DNA of 64,000 nt from NCBI GenBank assembly GCA_900465665.1, contig UBJO01000021.1:19342-83341 (forward strand), written 5' to 3'. The position numbers were made by a program, and so were the translations under genes. The notes beneath the pieces are model-generated. The model was not told the origin of the DNA and ran no database searches. It worked only from the letters and a program-made list of their open reading frames with translations. Position 1 is the first letter of the stretch; each line of letters opens with the position of its first letter. This document shows positions 1 to 8,962 of the stretch, one piece after another. The DNA comes from Hyphomicrobiales bacterium (GTDB lineage: Bacteria; Pseudomonadota; Alphaproteobacteria; Rhizobiales; Rhizobiaceae).

Positions 1-1668
1 AGTAAGCGCCCGCGATGGGCAAACCGGTTCGCAAAAGCCGCATTCGATGCATTTGTCGATCAGGGGGTCGGTCGGCGGCAGTCGCTTCAGGTGCTTGAGG
101 TGTATCTCGGCATCCTGGGAGATTATGACGTTGGGGTTCAAAACTCCGTGGGGATCGAACGTCGATTTGATACGCTTCATCAGAGCGTATGCAGTCGCAC
201 CCCATTCCAATTCCACGAAAGGAGCCATTGCACGGCCGGTGCCATGCTCGGCCTTCAGCGATCCCTGATAGCGTTCAATGACCAAAGCGGCCATGTTGTC
301 GACCAGTTCCGCATAACGGGCGACCTCGGCCTCTGAATCGAAACCCTGCGGAAAAACGATATGGAGGTTGCCATCAAGGGCATGGCCGAAAATGACGGCG
401 GTCGAGTATCCGAGCCTGTCGAAGAGCCGGCGAAGGTCAGTCGCCGCAAGCGCAAGCTTGTCCAGAGGCACCGCGACGTCCTCGACGATCACGGTGGTTC
501 CTGCCGGTCGTTCTCCGCCAACGGCGGGGAGCAGTCCCTTGCGCACGTTCCAGTAACTCTCATATGTCGTTCGGTCACTGGCGAACCGGACCGGATACGT
601 CGGCCGGTACTCACCGAGTACGGACATCACCGAACTCACATTAGCTTCAAGCGCCGCGACGGTCGCCCCGCGGACGTCAACGAGAAGGGCGGAAGTGCCG
701 ACCGGGAGCTGGTCGATTTCAGCCGGGACGCCGGGTCTGCCCTTTACCGAGAGCAGGGATGGATAATCCATGAATTCGACGGCTGAAACCGGACTGGTTT
801 TGAGGGCCGTCGCCGCGGAGCAGGCTGCGTCCATGTCAGCGTAGAACACCAGCGCGGCGGACTTGTTCGGAGGGTCTTCGACGGTATCCAACGTAAGTTC
901 GCTGATGAAGCCGAGAGTTCCCTCCGATCCCACCATCAGATGCGCGAGTATGTCATAGGGATCATCGAAGTCGACGAAGGCATTGAGCTGGTACCCGATC
1001 GTGTTCTTGATCGCGTACTTATGCTTGATCATCGAGACCAAGCCCGGATCGGACCGGACTTCTGCCGCTAGTTTGGAAAGCTCTGTCAGGAGCGATGAAT
1101 GGCTTTGGGTGAACGCCGCTCGGCTCTCATCGCTCCCCGTGTCGAGTGTACTACCGTCGGCGAGCACCACCCGGAGGGAACGAAGCGTCTGATAGGTGTT
1201 GAAGGCTGTCCCGCAACACATGCCGCTCGAATTGTTGGCCGCAATCCCGCCCATCATGGCTGCGGCGAGAGACGCCGGGTCGGGGCCAATCTTTCGGTTC
1301 GAAGCGGCCAGGCGAGCGTTGACATGCCCGCCCACGAGGCCGGGGCCGACGCATACGGCAAGCCCGCCGTCTCGCTGTTCGAACTTGCGCCAGCCGGTCG
1401 CGCTGAGTTTGACCAGAACGGAATCCGTTACAGCCTGGCCTGAGAGGCTCGTACCGGCGGCACGGAATGTGATGGCCGTCCCGGTGTTGCTCGCCACTTT
1501 GCACAGATCGGCAACCTCAGCCTCGTTATCCACGATTATGACTGCCTCAGGCAGAAGCTGATAGGGGCTAGCGTCCGCGCCGAAGATGGTACGAGAAAAT
1601 CGATCAGTAAGGACTCTGTCTTTCGGTAGGATTGCAGCGAGGCGCTCGACGAACGTTTTTACGGACAT
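1..1668 (-). CDS. FAD-binding and Fe-S-binding oxidoreductase (D-lactate/D-2-hydroxyacid dehydrogenase-like), 3' part off the window
   Basis: The reading frame is open from an ATG at 1668 to the window edge (556 codons), so the C-terminus is missing. The N-terminus has the look of a FAD-binding type 4 (GlcD/Dld) domain (FGADASPYQLLPEAVIIV near residues 30-48). The cap domain carries the KAEHGTGR signature, and the last visible residues are a ferredoxin-type cluster, CIECGFCEPVCPS. Proteins joining COG0277 to the COG0247 Fe-S module are usually about 930-1000 residues and oxidise D-lactate or related D-2-hydroxyacids, passing electrons to the respiratory chain. The ATG lies 4 bp after the sulfurtransferase stop codon, so the two are probably cotranscribed. 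The substrate cannot be read from the sequence. Confidence 0.85.
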   Translation of the reverse strand, partial: MSVKTFVERLAAILPKDRVLTDRFSRTIFGADASPYQLLPEAVIIVDNEAEVADLCKVASNTGTAITFRAAGTSLSGQAVTDSVLVKLSATGWRKFEQRDGGLAVCVGPGLVGGHVNARLAASNRKIGPDPASLAAAMMGGIAANNSSGMCCGTAFNTYQTLRSLRVVLADGSTLDTGSDESRAAFTQSHSSLLTELSKLAAEVRSDPGLVSMIKHKYAIKNTIGYQLNAFVDFDDPYDILAHLMVGSEGTLGFISELTLDTVEDPPNKSAALVFYADMDAACSAATALKTSPVSAVEFMDYPSLLSVKGRPGVPAEIDQLPVGTSALLVDVRGATVAALEANVSSVMSVLGEYRPTYPVRFASDRTTYESYWNVRKGLLPAVGGERPAGTTVIVEDVAVPLDKLALAATDLRRLFDRLGYSTAVIFGHALDGNLHIVFPQGFDSEAEVARYAELVDNMAALVIERYQGSLKAEHGTGRAMAPFVELEWGATAYALMKRIKSTFDPHGVLNPNVIISQDAEIHLKHLKRLPPTDPLIDKCIECGFCEPVCPSRALT

Positions 1669-1672
1669 CGCG

Positions 1673-2536
1673 TCACCCGCGTGCTTCAACGGGCGTCAAG
1701 CCGGGCATACCCCACTCGGCCCAAGCACCATCGTAAACTGCTACATCGTCCTTGCCACAGAGATGAAGGGCGAAAGCGATCGCGCAGGCGGTCACTCCAG
1801 AGCCGCAGGTCGCCACGGTCGGCTGCTGCCAGTCAATCTGCCGAATGTCAAATATGTCTCTGAGCGCCTGCACCGACTTGACCTTGCCGGTGGTAGAGTC
1901 GGTCAGTTCGTTGAAGGGCACGTTGTAGCTTCCCGGAATATGACCCGAGCGAAGTCCCTGCCTCGGCTCGGGCTCGCGTCCGTTGAAGCGCGGCGCGGAT
2001 CGGGCGTCGAACACCTGCCGTTCTCTCGAGGTGAGGTTTTTCATCAGCTGGCCGCGGTTAGCCACGAGTTCCTTTCGCAGGCGGGCGGTGTAGGTGCCCC
2101 GGTGCGGTTGCTCGTATTGGCCGGTAACTGGATGCCCGTCCGCAAGCCAACTCCGCAGCCCGCCGTTGAGAACAGCCACTCGTTGATGGCCGAAGGCGCG
2201 AAGCATCCACCAAACGCGCCCTGCCGACATAAGCCCGACGCTGTCGTAGACGACCACGAAAGTCTCGTTGGAGATTCCCAGGTCTTCCATAGACCCCGCG
2301 AAGCGCTCTTCGTCAGGCAGCATGTGGGGAAGGGAACTGTTGTGGTCTGCGACACGGTCCACGTCGAAGAAGACCGCCCCTGCAATGTGCCGGCTCTCGA
2401 AGTCTTCTTCCGCTGTCGGCGTCGCGCCGGGTAGCTTGAACGAGCCGTCGACGACAACCAAATCGCCGCGGCCAAGATTTGCTGCCAGCCAGTCCACCGA
2501 AACGAGTGAGGGAAAATCCTGAAGAGACATCGGCAT
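1673..2536 (-). CDS. sseA: 3-mercaptopyruvate sulfurtransferase (two-rhodanese-domain protein)
   Basis: This 287-residue protein has two tandem rhodanese domains. The first (about 10-140) lacks a catalytic cysteine and has GDLVVVDGSF and the HIAGAVFFDVD motif. The second carries the active loop CGSGVTA near residue 237, which is the six-residue loop of mercaptopyruvate sulfurtransferases rather than thiosulfate-type CRxGxR. Such enzymes move sulfur from 3-mercaptopyruvate to a thiol, giving pyruvate and a persulfide. The open frame extends much further upstream but that part is antisense to the SDR gene. The ATG at 2536 was chosen for family length, with ATGs at 2542 and 2530 as alternatives. 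It heads an operon with the FAD/Fe-S dehydrogenase. Confidence 0.85.
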   Translation of the reverse strand: MPMSLQDFPSLVSVDWLAANLGRGDLVVVDGSFKLPGATPTAEEDFESRHIAGAVFFDVDRVADHNSSLPHMLPDEERFAGSMEDLGISNETFVVVYDSVGLMSAGRVWWMLRAFGHQRVAVLNGGLRSWLADGHPVTGQYEQPHRGTYTARLRKELVANRGQLMKNLTSRERQVFDARSAPRFNGREPEPRQGLRSGHIPGSYNVPFNELTDSTTGKVKSVQALRDIFDIRQIDWQQPTVATCGSGVTACAIAFALHLCGKDDVAVYDGAWAEWGMPGLTPVEARG

Positions 2537-2755
2537 AACCATTCCAAGTGTTCGATGCGCCTGATGAAGCGCGTTGCGATTGCCAACATCTTGGTCGATC
2601 AGGCCGGTGACTGAAGTTTGCAAATGTTCAAAATGGCCTTTTCCGGGTCCGACATCGGCATGGCCAAAATGATCATTTGGAATCTGGTGCTTCGTCGAAC
2701 TTTGCAGCTTGATGATACGACCTTTACTTGGTTCTGGAAAAATTGGAGACGGTGA

Positions 2756-3520
2756 ATGACTGGAAGGCTGAACGGCAAGGTCGCGATCATTTCGGGCGGA
2801 GCCAACGGTATGGGCGCTGCCGAGGTGGCCATGTTTGCCAAGGAGGGCGCGAAAGTGTGCGTCCTCGATGTACGAGAGGACCTGGCCCAGCCGGTCCTGG
2901 ATCGCGTTGGGCGTGAGGGCGGCACGGCGATCTTCGAACGCGTCGACGTCTCGAACGAAGATGATTGGGTGCGGGCTATCTCCAAGACGACCCAGAAATT
3001 CGGCAGGCTGGACATTCTCGTCAACAACGCAGGGATCGGTGCGCGCGATTACGACTTCGAAAGCGTCGACGACTGGAACCATGTCATGAAAATCAACATG
3101 ACAAGCGTCTTCATCGGCACCAAGCTGGCCGTGAAGGAAATGAGGAGGGTGGGGAAGGGTTCGATCGTCAATATCGCGTCGATCGCATCCTTGTCGGGCG
3201 ACGCGGTCAACAATCCGGTATACGGCGTGTCGAAGGGCGCGGTCTGGAATTACACGAAGCAGTGCGCGGCAATGTACGGCAAGGACAATATCCGCGTGAA
3301 TTCGGTCCATCCCGGGTTCATGCCGCGCATGCTTCAGAAGGATAACAAGCCTGTGGTTCCTTCGGAGGTCGCCTTCAAGGACAAGATGGAGCAGATTCCG
3401 CTGGGCCGTATTGGAACCGTCGACGAAGTCGCTTACGGCGTCGTATTCCTCGCCTCCGACGAGGCAAGCTACATTACCGGCACCGAACTCGTCATCGACG
3501 GTGGGTTCCTCGTCCTGTAA
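2756..3520 (+). CDS. SDR-family NAD(P)-dependent oxidoreductase
   Basis: A classical short-chain dehydrogenase of 254 residues. It has the nucleotide-binding glycine motif GGANGMG (about 14-20), the NNAG motif (about 90), a catalytic serine in IVNIASIAS (about 140), YxxxK in YGVSKGAV (about 159-163), and the C-terminal IDGGF. It probably interconverts an alcohol and a ketone. The ATG at 2756 follows GGAGACGGTGA, a fair ribosome site. It is transcribed divergently from the sulfurtransferase operon across 219 bp that must hold both promoters. The substrate is unknown; its neighbours suggest the same catabolic pathway. Confidence 0.85.
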   Translation: MTGRLNGKVAIISGGANGMGAAEVAMFAKEGAKVCVLDVREDLAQPVLDRVGREGGTAIFERVDVSNEDDWVRAISKTTQKFGRLDILVNNAGIGARDYDFESVDDWNHVMKINMTSVFIGTKLAVKEMRRVGKGSIVNIASIASLSGDAVNNPVYGVSKGAVWNYTKQCAAMYGKDNIRVNSVHPGFMPRMLQKDNKPVVPSEVAFKDKMEQIPLGRIGTVDEVAYGVVFLASDEASYITGTELVIDGGFLVL

Positions 3521-3549
3521 TTTCGCGCTCATTGCTCCGGGGAATTTTC

Positions 3550-3580
3550 GAAGGCGTGAAGGCAATTGCCTCACGCCTTC
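3550..3580. terminator. Stem-loop after the SDR gene
   Basis: A 10-bp perfect stem, GAAGGCGTGA pairing with TCACGCCTTC, encloses a segment that is itself palindromic (AGGCAATTGCC). It begins 30 bp after the SDR stop. There is no clear T-run, so it may be a weak or Rho-assisted terminator, separating the SDR gene from the LysR gene. Confidence 0.5.
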
Positions 3581-3680
3581 GTGCGTTGTTGACGTAAGAC
3601 TGCGCCTGTCTTGTCAGAATTCGGAGATAAGGGCTAAAACCCTGGTATTGTTTCCCTTGGCTCTACCAAGAAGGTCTCTC

Positions 3681-4589
3681 ATGTCTGAATTTGATCATCT
3701 AAGTTCTGTCGTTGCGTTCGTTGCAGCGGCGAAGGCCGGGACATTCTCCGCGGCTGCGGTAAAGTTGGGCGTGAGCAAGTCGGCGGTGGGAAAAAGCATT
3801 GCCCGTTTGGAAGACCGTCTTGGCATGCAATTGATCAACCGGACAACGCGACGAATGGCCCTCACGCCGGACGGGGAGAGCTATTTTGCGACCTGTGCGC
3901 ATGCTCTGGACGAAATACTAGGCGTGGAAGCCGCTCTGACCACAAGCCGCCGCAATCTTACTGGACGGCTCCACATTGATATGCCGGTATCTTTCGGGCG
4001 GCAGATAATGTTGCCGATCCTCCTAGAGATCGCTCGTCCTTATCCCCATCTGCAACTGAAGCTTACCTTTACCGACCACGTCATCGATCCCATTGCTGAA
4101 GGGATTGACCTTGTCATCCGCTTTGGCGATTTGACGAATTCGGACGGGATGATCGCGCGAAAGCTCTCGACGCAGACGCTCATGACATGCGCGGCACCGT
4201 CTTACCTCAAGGTCCGAGGCGAGCCAGAAACAGCCGAAGACCTCATGAACCACAGCTGCATTGTAGGCTATCGCCGCGGACGTCCTCTTAGCTGGCAGCT
4301 GATGGTGAACGGCGAAAAGTATCGGTTTCAACCTCCGCCCACCTATGAGCTTGGTGACGGAGACGCCATCCTTCAAAGCGCGGTGGCAGGCTTCGGGATT
4401 TGCCAACTCCCGAGTTCGATTGTCGGACCCCATATCGAGAGTGGCGAGCTTGTGCAGCTCCTCGCGGAGCAGTCCAATTGCCGCGTCGACGTCCACGCGC
4501 TTTGGCCGGAAACGTCGCATCTCAGCCCAAAGATAAGGCACGTCGTCGATCGCCTGGTCGAGGTCGCGGCAGCTGGGCGGCTCGGATAG
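3681..4589 (+). CDS. LysR-family transcriptional regulator
   Basis: 302 residues. The N-terminal winged helix-turn-helix (about 8-65) contains AAAKAGTFSAAAVKLGVSKS and LEDRLGMQLINRTTRRMALT. The rest is a periplasmic-binding-like effector domain with RLHIDMPVSFGR at the domain boundary (CrgA/DsdC-like LysR type). The ATG at 3681 follows AAGGTCTCTC. It sits between the SDR and the flavin monooxygenase genes, all on the plus strand, so it is a candidate regulator of this catabolic set. The effector is not known. Confidence 0.85.
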   Translation: MSEFDHLSSVVAFVAAAKAGTFSAAAVKLGVSKSAVGKSIARLEDRLGMQLINRTTRRMALTPDGESYFATCAHALDEILGVEAALTTSRRNLTGRLHIDMPVSFGRQIMLPILLEIARPYPHLQLKLTFTDHVIDPIAEGIDLVIRFGDLTNSDGMIARKLSTQTLMTCAAPSYLKVRGEPETAEDLMNHSCIVGYRRGRPLSWQLMVNGEKYRFQPPPTYELGDGDAILQSAVAGFGICQLPSSIVGPHIESGELVQLLAEQSNCRVDVHALWPETSHLSPKIRHVVDRLVEVAAAGRLG

Positions 4590-4798
4590 GGCTACCCTGA
4601 TGTCAGCCGGGTAGACCTGAGCGCTACACACAGGCGCGCTGCTTGGGCTTTTCGCCTGTGATTCTGGATATTAGGTAGGGTGTCGAGTGTCGCCTGGGTT
4701 GCCGGGCGCGAGATAATGGCCCGCGTCCCGGACGTCGATCCTGTGAAACCGTTGCCGGTTGGGGTCGGGCCACATCCCAACTGGAGGCTCGCTCGAGA

Positions 4799-5779
4799 GT
4801 GGTTGCGCTATCTGTTTTGGATTTGATCATGATAGGCGAGGGACGAACTCTCGCTGACTCGCTGAATGATACCGTGAAGTACGCTCAGTGTGCGGAGCGT
4901 GCCGGATATAGCCGATACTGGATCGCCGAGCACCATAACATGCCAGGTATCGGGTCCGCAGCGACGACCCTAATCATCTCACATGTCGCGGCCGGCACAT
5001 CGACCATCAAGGTTGGCTCTGGTGGAATGATGCTTCCGAACCATACCGCGCTCGTCGTCGCGGAGCAGTTCGGGACCCTTCAAGAAATCTATCCCGGCCG
5101 CATCGATCTCGGTGTAGGCAGAGCGCCGGGTGCGAATGCCGCTACGATCCAAGCCCTTCGAGGTCACGCTCATGGAAGAGAGTTCGCGGATGACGTGATC
5201 GCCGTCGTCGACTATCTGGAAGATAATTCGAGACAGCCGGCGCGCGCCTTGCCCGGGCGGCATGACGTGCCCGTCTGGATTCTAGGCTCCAGCTTCTATG
5301 GAGCTCAGCTCGCAGGACAACTCGGCCTGCCGTTCGCCTTCGCGTCGCATTTTGCCCCTCGCCATTTGATGAAGGCGATCGAGCTTTACCGTGAGAATTT
5401 TCGCCCGTCAGAGAGGTTGGCTGAACCCTATCTGATCGCCGGCGTCTGCGTTTTCGCAGCTGAAAGCGAGGACGAAGCTTTATATCTTGCCAGTTCGCAC
5501 CAGCAATGGGTTGCGAACTTACATGCCGGACGACCGGGTTTGCTACCGAGACCGGTCGAAGGATACCTCGAAACTCTGTCCCAGGAGCGCCGTTATGGCC
5601 TCGACCAAGAGCTAGCCTGCTCGGTTGCCGGGACGGAGGAGCAGGTGGGTAATTGGTTGCGCCAGTTTGCCGACATCACAGGCGCGGATGAGCTCATGAT
5701 AGACGCCCGTATTTACGATGTGGATGCGCGCTGTCGAAGCTTCGAGATAGCTGCGCGGGCAATGGGTATCAAACGATGA
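4799..5779 (+). CDS. LLM-class flavin-dependent monooxygenase (luciferase-like, MsnO8 type)
   Basis: 326 residues with the bacterial-luciferase-like TIM barrel signatures RYWIAEHHNMPGI (about 39-51), VGSGGMMLPNHTALVVAEQFGTL and GRIDLGVGRAPG. These fit the MsnO8/YhbW branch of group II flavin monooxygenases, which use reduced FMN and oxygen. A GTG start at 4799 was chosen because GGAGG lies 11 bp upstream and the protein then begins at the conserved LSVLDL strand. The stop is 17 bp from the stop of the convergent yeiH-like gene. Family members act on thiols, sulfonates and other small substrates; the actual substrate is not visible. Confidence 0.85.
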   Translation: MVALSVLDLIMIGEGRTLADSLNDTVKYAQCAERAGYSRYWIAEHHNMPGIGSAATTLIISHVAAGTSTIKVGSGGMMLPNHTALVVAEQFGTLQEIYPGRIDLGVGRAPGANAATIQALRGHAHGREFADDVIAVVDYLEDNSRQPARALPGRHDVPVWILGSSFYGAQLAGQLGLPFAFASHFAPRHLMKAIELYRENFRPSERLAEPYLIAGVCVFAAESEDEALYLASSHQQWVANLHAGRPGLLPRPVEGYLETLSQERRYGLDQELACSVAGTEEQVGNWLRQFADITGADELMIDARIYDVDARCRSFEIAARAMGIKR

Positions 5780-5796
5780 CCGCCTGACGGCAAACC

Positions 5797-6807
5797 TTAG
5801 CTGACATGAAGGATCGCGAGTCCGACGAGACTCAGGCACGCAAGTGCGATGATTGAGAGCACGCCGGCCAGGAGAACCCTTCCGCCGGAGGCGAAAACCG
5901 TGCGCATGTTCACGGAGAGTCCCAAGGCGGCCATCGATACGATCGTGAGGATACTCGATCCTTGTTTTGCTGCGTCGACAGCGGAGGGTGGTAGCAGCCC
6001 TACCGTCCGCACGAGCATCATTGCGAAAAAGCCAACAATGAACCACGGAACAAGGGTCAGCGCCGAGGGGCGACAATGCTCGCCAGCTCCTTGCTTCAGC
6101 CGCAGCAGTAGCACGACGGGTCCCAACATAAGCACCCTGATCAGCTTGACGAGAGTGCCTATCTGCACGCTCACCACGCCGACGGGTGCCGTTGCTGCAA
6201 GAACCTGCGGAACCGCGTAGACGGTCATTCCGGCCAGTATGCCGTACTGCCACTCACTTAGGTGCGTGAGCGCGAACACCGGCGGAAGCACGAGAACGAC
6301 CACAATGCCCAGCGCAGCGGTGAAGGCGATTGATGCCGCGACATCGTCGGACTTCGCCCCGATCACAGGGGCCGCCGCGACGATGGCGGAGTTTCCACAT
6401 ATAGAGTTGCCACACGCAACCAGCGTGGCCAACTGATCGCGGAGGCCCAGCAGCCGACAGATGCTGTAACTGATGATCAGCGACAGTATGACCGTTACGG
6501 CGACGACGGCCAGCATCGGCAAACCTGCTTCCGCTACCGTGCGAACACTGACCGACACTCCCAAAAGGACAATGGCAAGCTCCAGGAGATACTTGCTCGA
6601 AAACGCAACACCCGCTCGAAACGCATCTGGGAGGCTCGCAAACGTATGAAACAGCGTGCCGAAAACAATGGCGAAGACCAGGCCATCCAGGAGAATGTCA
6701 TGGAAAACGACCGTCTCCAGCCAGACTGCTCCATAGGCAAGCACCGTGACTGCTGCTGATGCAGAGATGCCGGGAACATATGCTAAGAATTTGCACCCGG
6801 ACAACAT
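5797..6807 (-). CDS. YeiH-family putative sulfate/sulfite exporter (UPF0324)
   Basis: 336 residues, strongly hydrophobic, with about 9-10 predicted membrane segments. The conserved ACGNSICGNSAIVAAAPVIGA segment near residues 130-150 and the EIAIVLLGVSVS-like segment are typical of the UPF0324 (YeiH) family, annotated as putative sulfate exporters and linked to sulfite tolerance. It is divergent from a LysR gene, the same layout as yeiH and yeiE in enterobacteria. In this neighbourhood it would export sulfite made by the persulfide dioxygenase and monooxygenase (inference). Confidence 0.8.
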   Translation of the reverse strand: MLSGCKFLAYVPGISASAAVTVLAYGAVWLETVVFHDILLDGLVFAIVFGTLFHTFASLPDAFRAGVAFSSKYLLELAIVLLGVSVSVRTVAEAGLPMLAVVAVTVILSLIISYSICRLLGLRDQLATLVACGNSICGNSAIVAAAPVIGAKSDDVAASIAFTAALGIVVVLVLPPVFALTHLSEWQYGILAGMTVYAVPQVLAATAPVGVVSVQIGTLVKLIRVLMLGPVVLLLRLKQGAGEHCRPSALTLVPWFIVGFFAMMLVRTVGLLPPSAVDAAKQGSSILTIVSMAALGLSVNMRTVFASGGRVLLAGVLSIIALACLSLVGLAILHVS

Positions 6808-6818
6808 GAAGCCTCCAA

Positions 6819-6886
6819 ATAGTTTGACTATCTCAGGCTATTGTTCTCTTTCATTATTCTCCATCGGATAATAGTTGACATTCTAT
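6819..6886. promoter_or_regulatory. Likely LysR operator region between yeiH-like and yeiE-like genes
   Basis: The 101-bp divergent intergenic region holds two dyads built from the same half-site: ATAG-N5-CTAT at 6819-6831 and ATAG-N8-CTAT at 6871-6886. A further short dyad, TTCGG-N5-CCGAA, lies at 6886-6900. LysR regulators usually bind T-N11-A dyads in such divergent regions. The repeated ATAG/CTAT half-sites are the best candidate for autoregulation and control of the exporter. Confidence 0.5.
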
Positions 6887-6908
6887 TCGGCTGAACCGAA
6901 CATTCCCT

Positions 6909-7799
6909 ATGACGTTTGAACAGTTGTACATTTTCGTCGCCGTTGCGGAGCGTGAGCACCTCACGCAAGGCGCGGCGGCTATCGGTCTGACGCCTTCTGC
7001 AGTCAGTGCATCCATAAAGGCCCTAGAGAATTTCTACCGCGTCACGCTGTTTGATCGCGTCGGTCGTGGCATCAAGCTCACCCGCGAAGGGAGGGTCCTT
7101 CTACGAGAGGCCAAGGAAACATTAGCGAAGGTTAAAGCCACCGAAGCCGTTCTGAACGAACTAGGGAATCTCAGCACCGGAGTCTTGGACATCCAGGCCA
7201 GCCAGACGATTTCAAACCATTGGCTTCCATCCCGTTTGCTGGCCTTTGCTCGGACCTACCCGGGTATTCAGGTAAATCTTCAAATAGGCAACACCACCAC
7301 GGTTGCCGACGGCGTGACTGATGGCGATGCTGATCTCGGCTTCATAGAAGGAACCATTGATCGACCCGCTTTATTCACCGTTACCGTCGCAACCGACAAG
7401 CTTGTCATTGTCGCGGCGGGTGGCAGTCCCGGAAAGTGCAAGGCGTCCGAACTCAGAGAAATTTGCTGGGTCATGCGAGAGCGTGGCTCAGGTACGCGGG
7501 ATATGCTTGAACGAGGTCTCCGTGATATGGACATCGACCCGGAAAGCCTCAAGGTCTCATTGACGTTGCCATCTAACGAGGCGCTGCTCGCGGCGGTGCG
7601 AGGCGGAAACTGCATCACCGCGCTCTCGGAATCGATCGTTGCGCCGTTCCTCGAGAATGGACAATTGCGCAGGTTGGATTTTGATCTCCCTCCGCGTGAA
7701 TTTACGCTTCTCCGACACAAGGAGCGTCACCTGACGGCCGCTGCAAAGGAGTTCGAGGCGTTTCTCCGATCCGGAGCTGCCAGCGAAGTGGTCGCTTAG
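6909..7799 (+). CDS. LysR-family regulator, YeiE-like
   Basis: 296 residues. The DNA-binding domain begins MTFEQLYIFVAVAEREHLTQGAAAIGL and continues through SVSASIKALE and VTLFDRVGRGIKLTREG. The effector domain starts at LDIQASQTISNHWLPSRL. The CbbR/CysL/YeiE branch has this ASQTI boundary, and the divergent yeiH-like partner supports YeiE, described in enterobacteria as a sulfite-responsive LysR regulator. The last bases overlap by 4 bp with the stop of the convergent flavin oxidoreductase gene. Confidence 0.8.
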   Translation: MTFEQLYIFVAVAEREHLTQGAAAIGLTPSAVSASIKALENFYRVTLFDRVGRGIKLTREGRVLLREAKETLAKVKATEAVLNELGNLSTGVLDIQASQTISNHWLPSRLLAFARTYPGIQVNLQIGNTTTVADGVTDGDADLGFIEGTIDRPALFTVTVATDKLVIVAAGGSPGKCKASELREICWVMRERGSGTRDMLERGLRDMDIDPESLKVSLTLPSNEALLAAVRGGNCITALSESIVAPFLENGQLRRLDFDLPPREFTLLRHKERHLTAAAKEFEAFLRSGAASEVVA

Positions 7800-8899
7800 C
7801 TCTTGAAGAGCGCCTTGTGCTGTGGAGGCTGGCAACGGAAGTACTGAGGAGGCGCGGTCACTTGTGCGCCGAGCGCTGCCGCGGCGTGCCACGGCCATCG
7901 CGGATCGTATAACGCCGCTCTGGCGATCGCGACAAAGTCAGCATCCCCGGTTGCGACGATTGCTTCAGCCTGCGTGGGCTCGGTGATCATGCCGACTGCA
8001 ACAACTGGCATTGCGACCGATTGCTTGATCGCCCGGGCGAGGGGAACCTGATAGTTGGGTCCAACCGGGATTTTTTGATCAGGATGAAGGCCACCACTGG
8101 AAACGTGAATTGCGGCACAACCAATCTCCTCGAGCCGTCGGCTGAATTGGATGGTTTGCTCGAGGTTCCAACCGCCGGAGACCCAGTCAGATGCCGATAA
8201 GCGGACCGTCACCGGTTTGCTAGGCGAAACAGCTTCGCGAACAGTCTCGAATACCTCGAGTGGAAAACGCATGCGATTCTCGATCGGGCCGCCGTATTCG
8301 TCTGTTCGGTGGTTCGAATGTGGCGACAGGAATTCGTGCAGTAGGTATCCATGCGCAGCATGAATCTGGAACGCGTCTATGCCGATACGGTCCGCTCGAC
8401 GGGCCGCGGAGGCAAAGGCCCCACGTACGCTCGCCATATCCTGGCGATCGAGAGCCAACGGTGGCAGATAGCTTGAATACATCGGTAGGGCTGACGGAGC
8501 GACTGTCTGCCAACCGTTCGGGCGATCCGGCGTAATTTGGGCCTCGCCAAGCCACGGCTTCTCGGTTGACGCCTTCCGTCCTGCATGGGCGAGCTGAATG
8601 GCTATCGGTATCTTCGACCATTTCCGAATTGAAGAGACTGTCGAATCCATCGCCTTTTCTGTGACGTCGTCGTAGAGGCCGACGTCCGCGTACGAAATCC
8701 GACCTTCCGGTGTGACGGCTGTCGCCTCAATCGTGAGTAGCGCAGCCCCGGACAGGGCGAGTTGTCCCAAGTGAATCAGATGCCAGTCAGTCATGCAGCC
8801 GTCGACGGCGGAGTACTGGCACATCGGAGCGATTACGATCCGGTTTTCCAGCTCCAGGCCACCGACGTGAAACGGGGTAAACAATATGGGCTGAGACAC
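7796..8899 (-). CDS. NADH:flavin oxidoreductase, Old Yellow Enzyme family (YqjM-like)
   Basis: 367 residues from a GTG at 8899, preceded by AAAGGAG at good spacing. It has the FMN-binding TIM-barrel motifs of the YqjM class: IVIAPMCQYSA (with the Cys found in this class), QLAHAGRK, the catalytic HAAHGYLLHEFLSP, NHRTDEYGG, and a C-terminal MPVVAVGMI and ADFVAIARAALYDPRWPW. It reduces activated alkenes or, in one described pathway, organic disulfides. It is the last gene of a likely operon with the YciI protein and the metallo-hydrolase, and its 3' end overlaps the LysR stop codon. Confidence 0.88.
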   Translation of the reverse strand: MSQPILFTPFHVGGLELENRIVIAPMCQYSAVDGCMTDWHLIHLGQLALSGAALLTIEATAVTPEGRISYADVGLYDDVTEKAMDSTVSSIRKWSKIPIAIQLAHAGRKASTEKPWLGEAQITPDRPNGWQTVAPSALPMYSSYLPPLALDRQDMASVRGAFASAARRADRIGIDAFQIHAAHGYLLHEFLSPHSNHRTDEYGGPIENRMRFPLEVFETVREAVSPSKPVTVRLSASDWVSGGWNLEQTIQFSRRLEEIGCAAIHVSSGGLHPDQKIPVGPNYQVPLARAIKQSVAMPVVAVGMITEPTQAEAIVATGDADFVAIARAALYDPRWPWHAAAALGAQVTAPPQYFRCQPPQHKALFKS

Positions 8900-8962
8900 A
8901 GGCGATCTCCTTTGAGTGAGGGCTTGTAGAACCAAAACAGCACAGCCCGTTGGCATCCAAAC

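Noticed and set aside
2537..3574. Long minus-strand extension of the sulfurtransferase frame
   Set aside because: It is antisense to the well-supported SDR gene and carries no rhodanese or other motif; the sulfurtransferase domain begins at about 2530.
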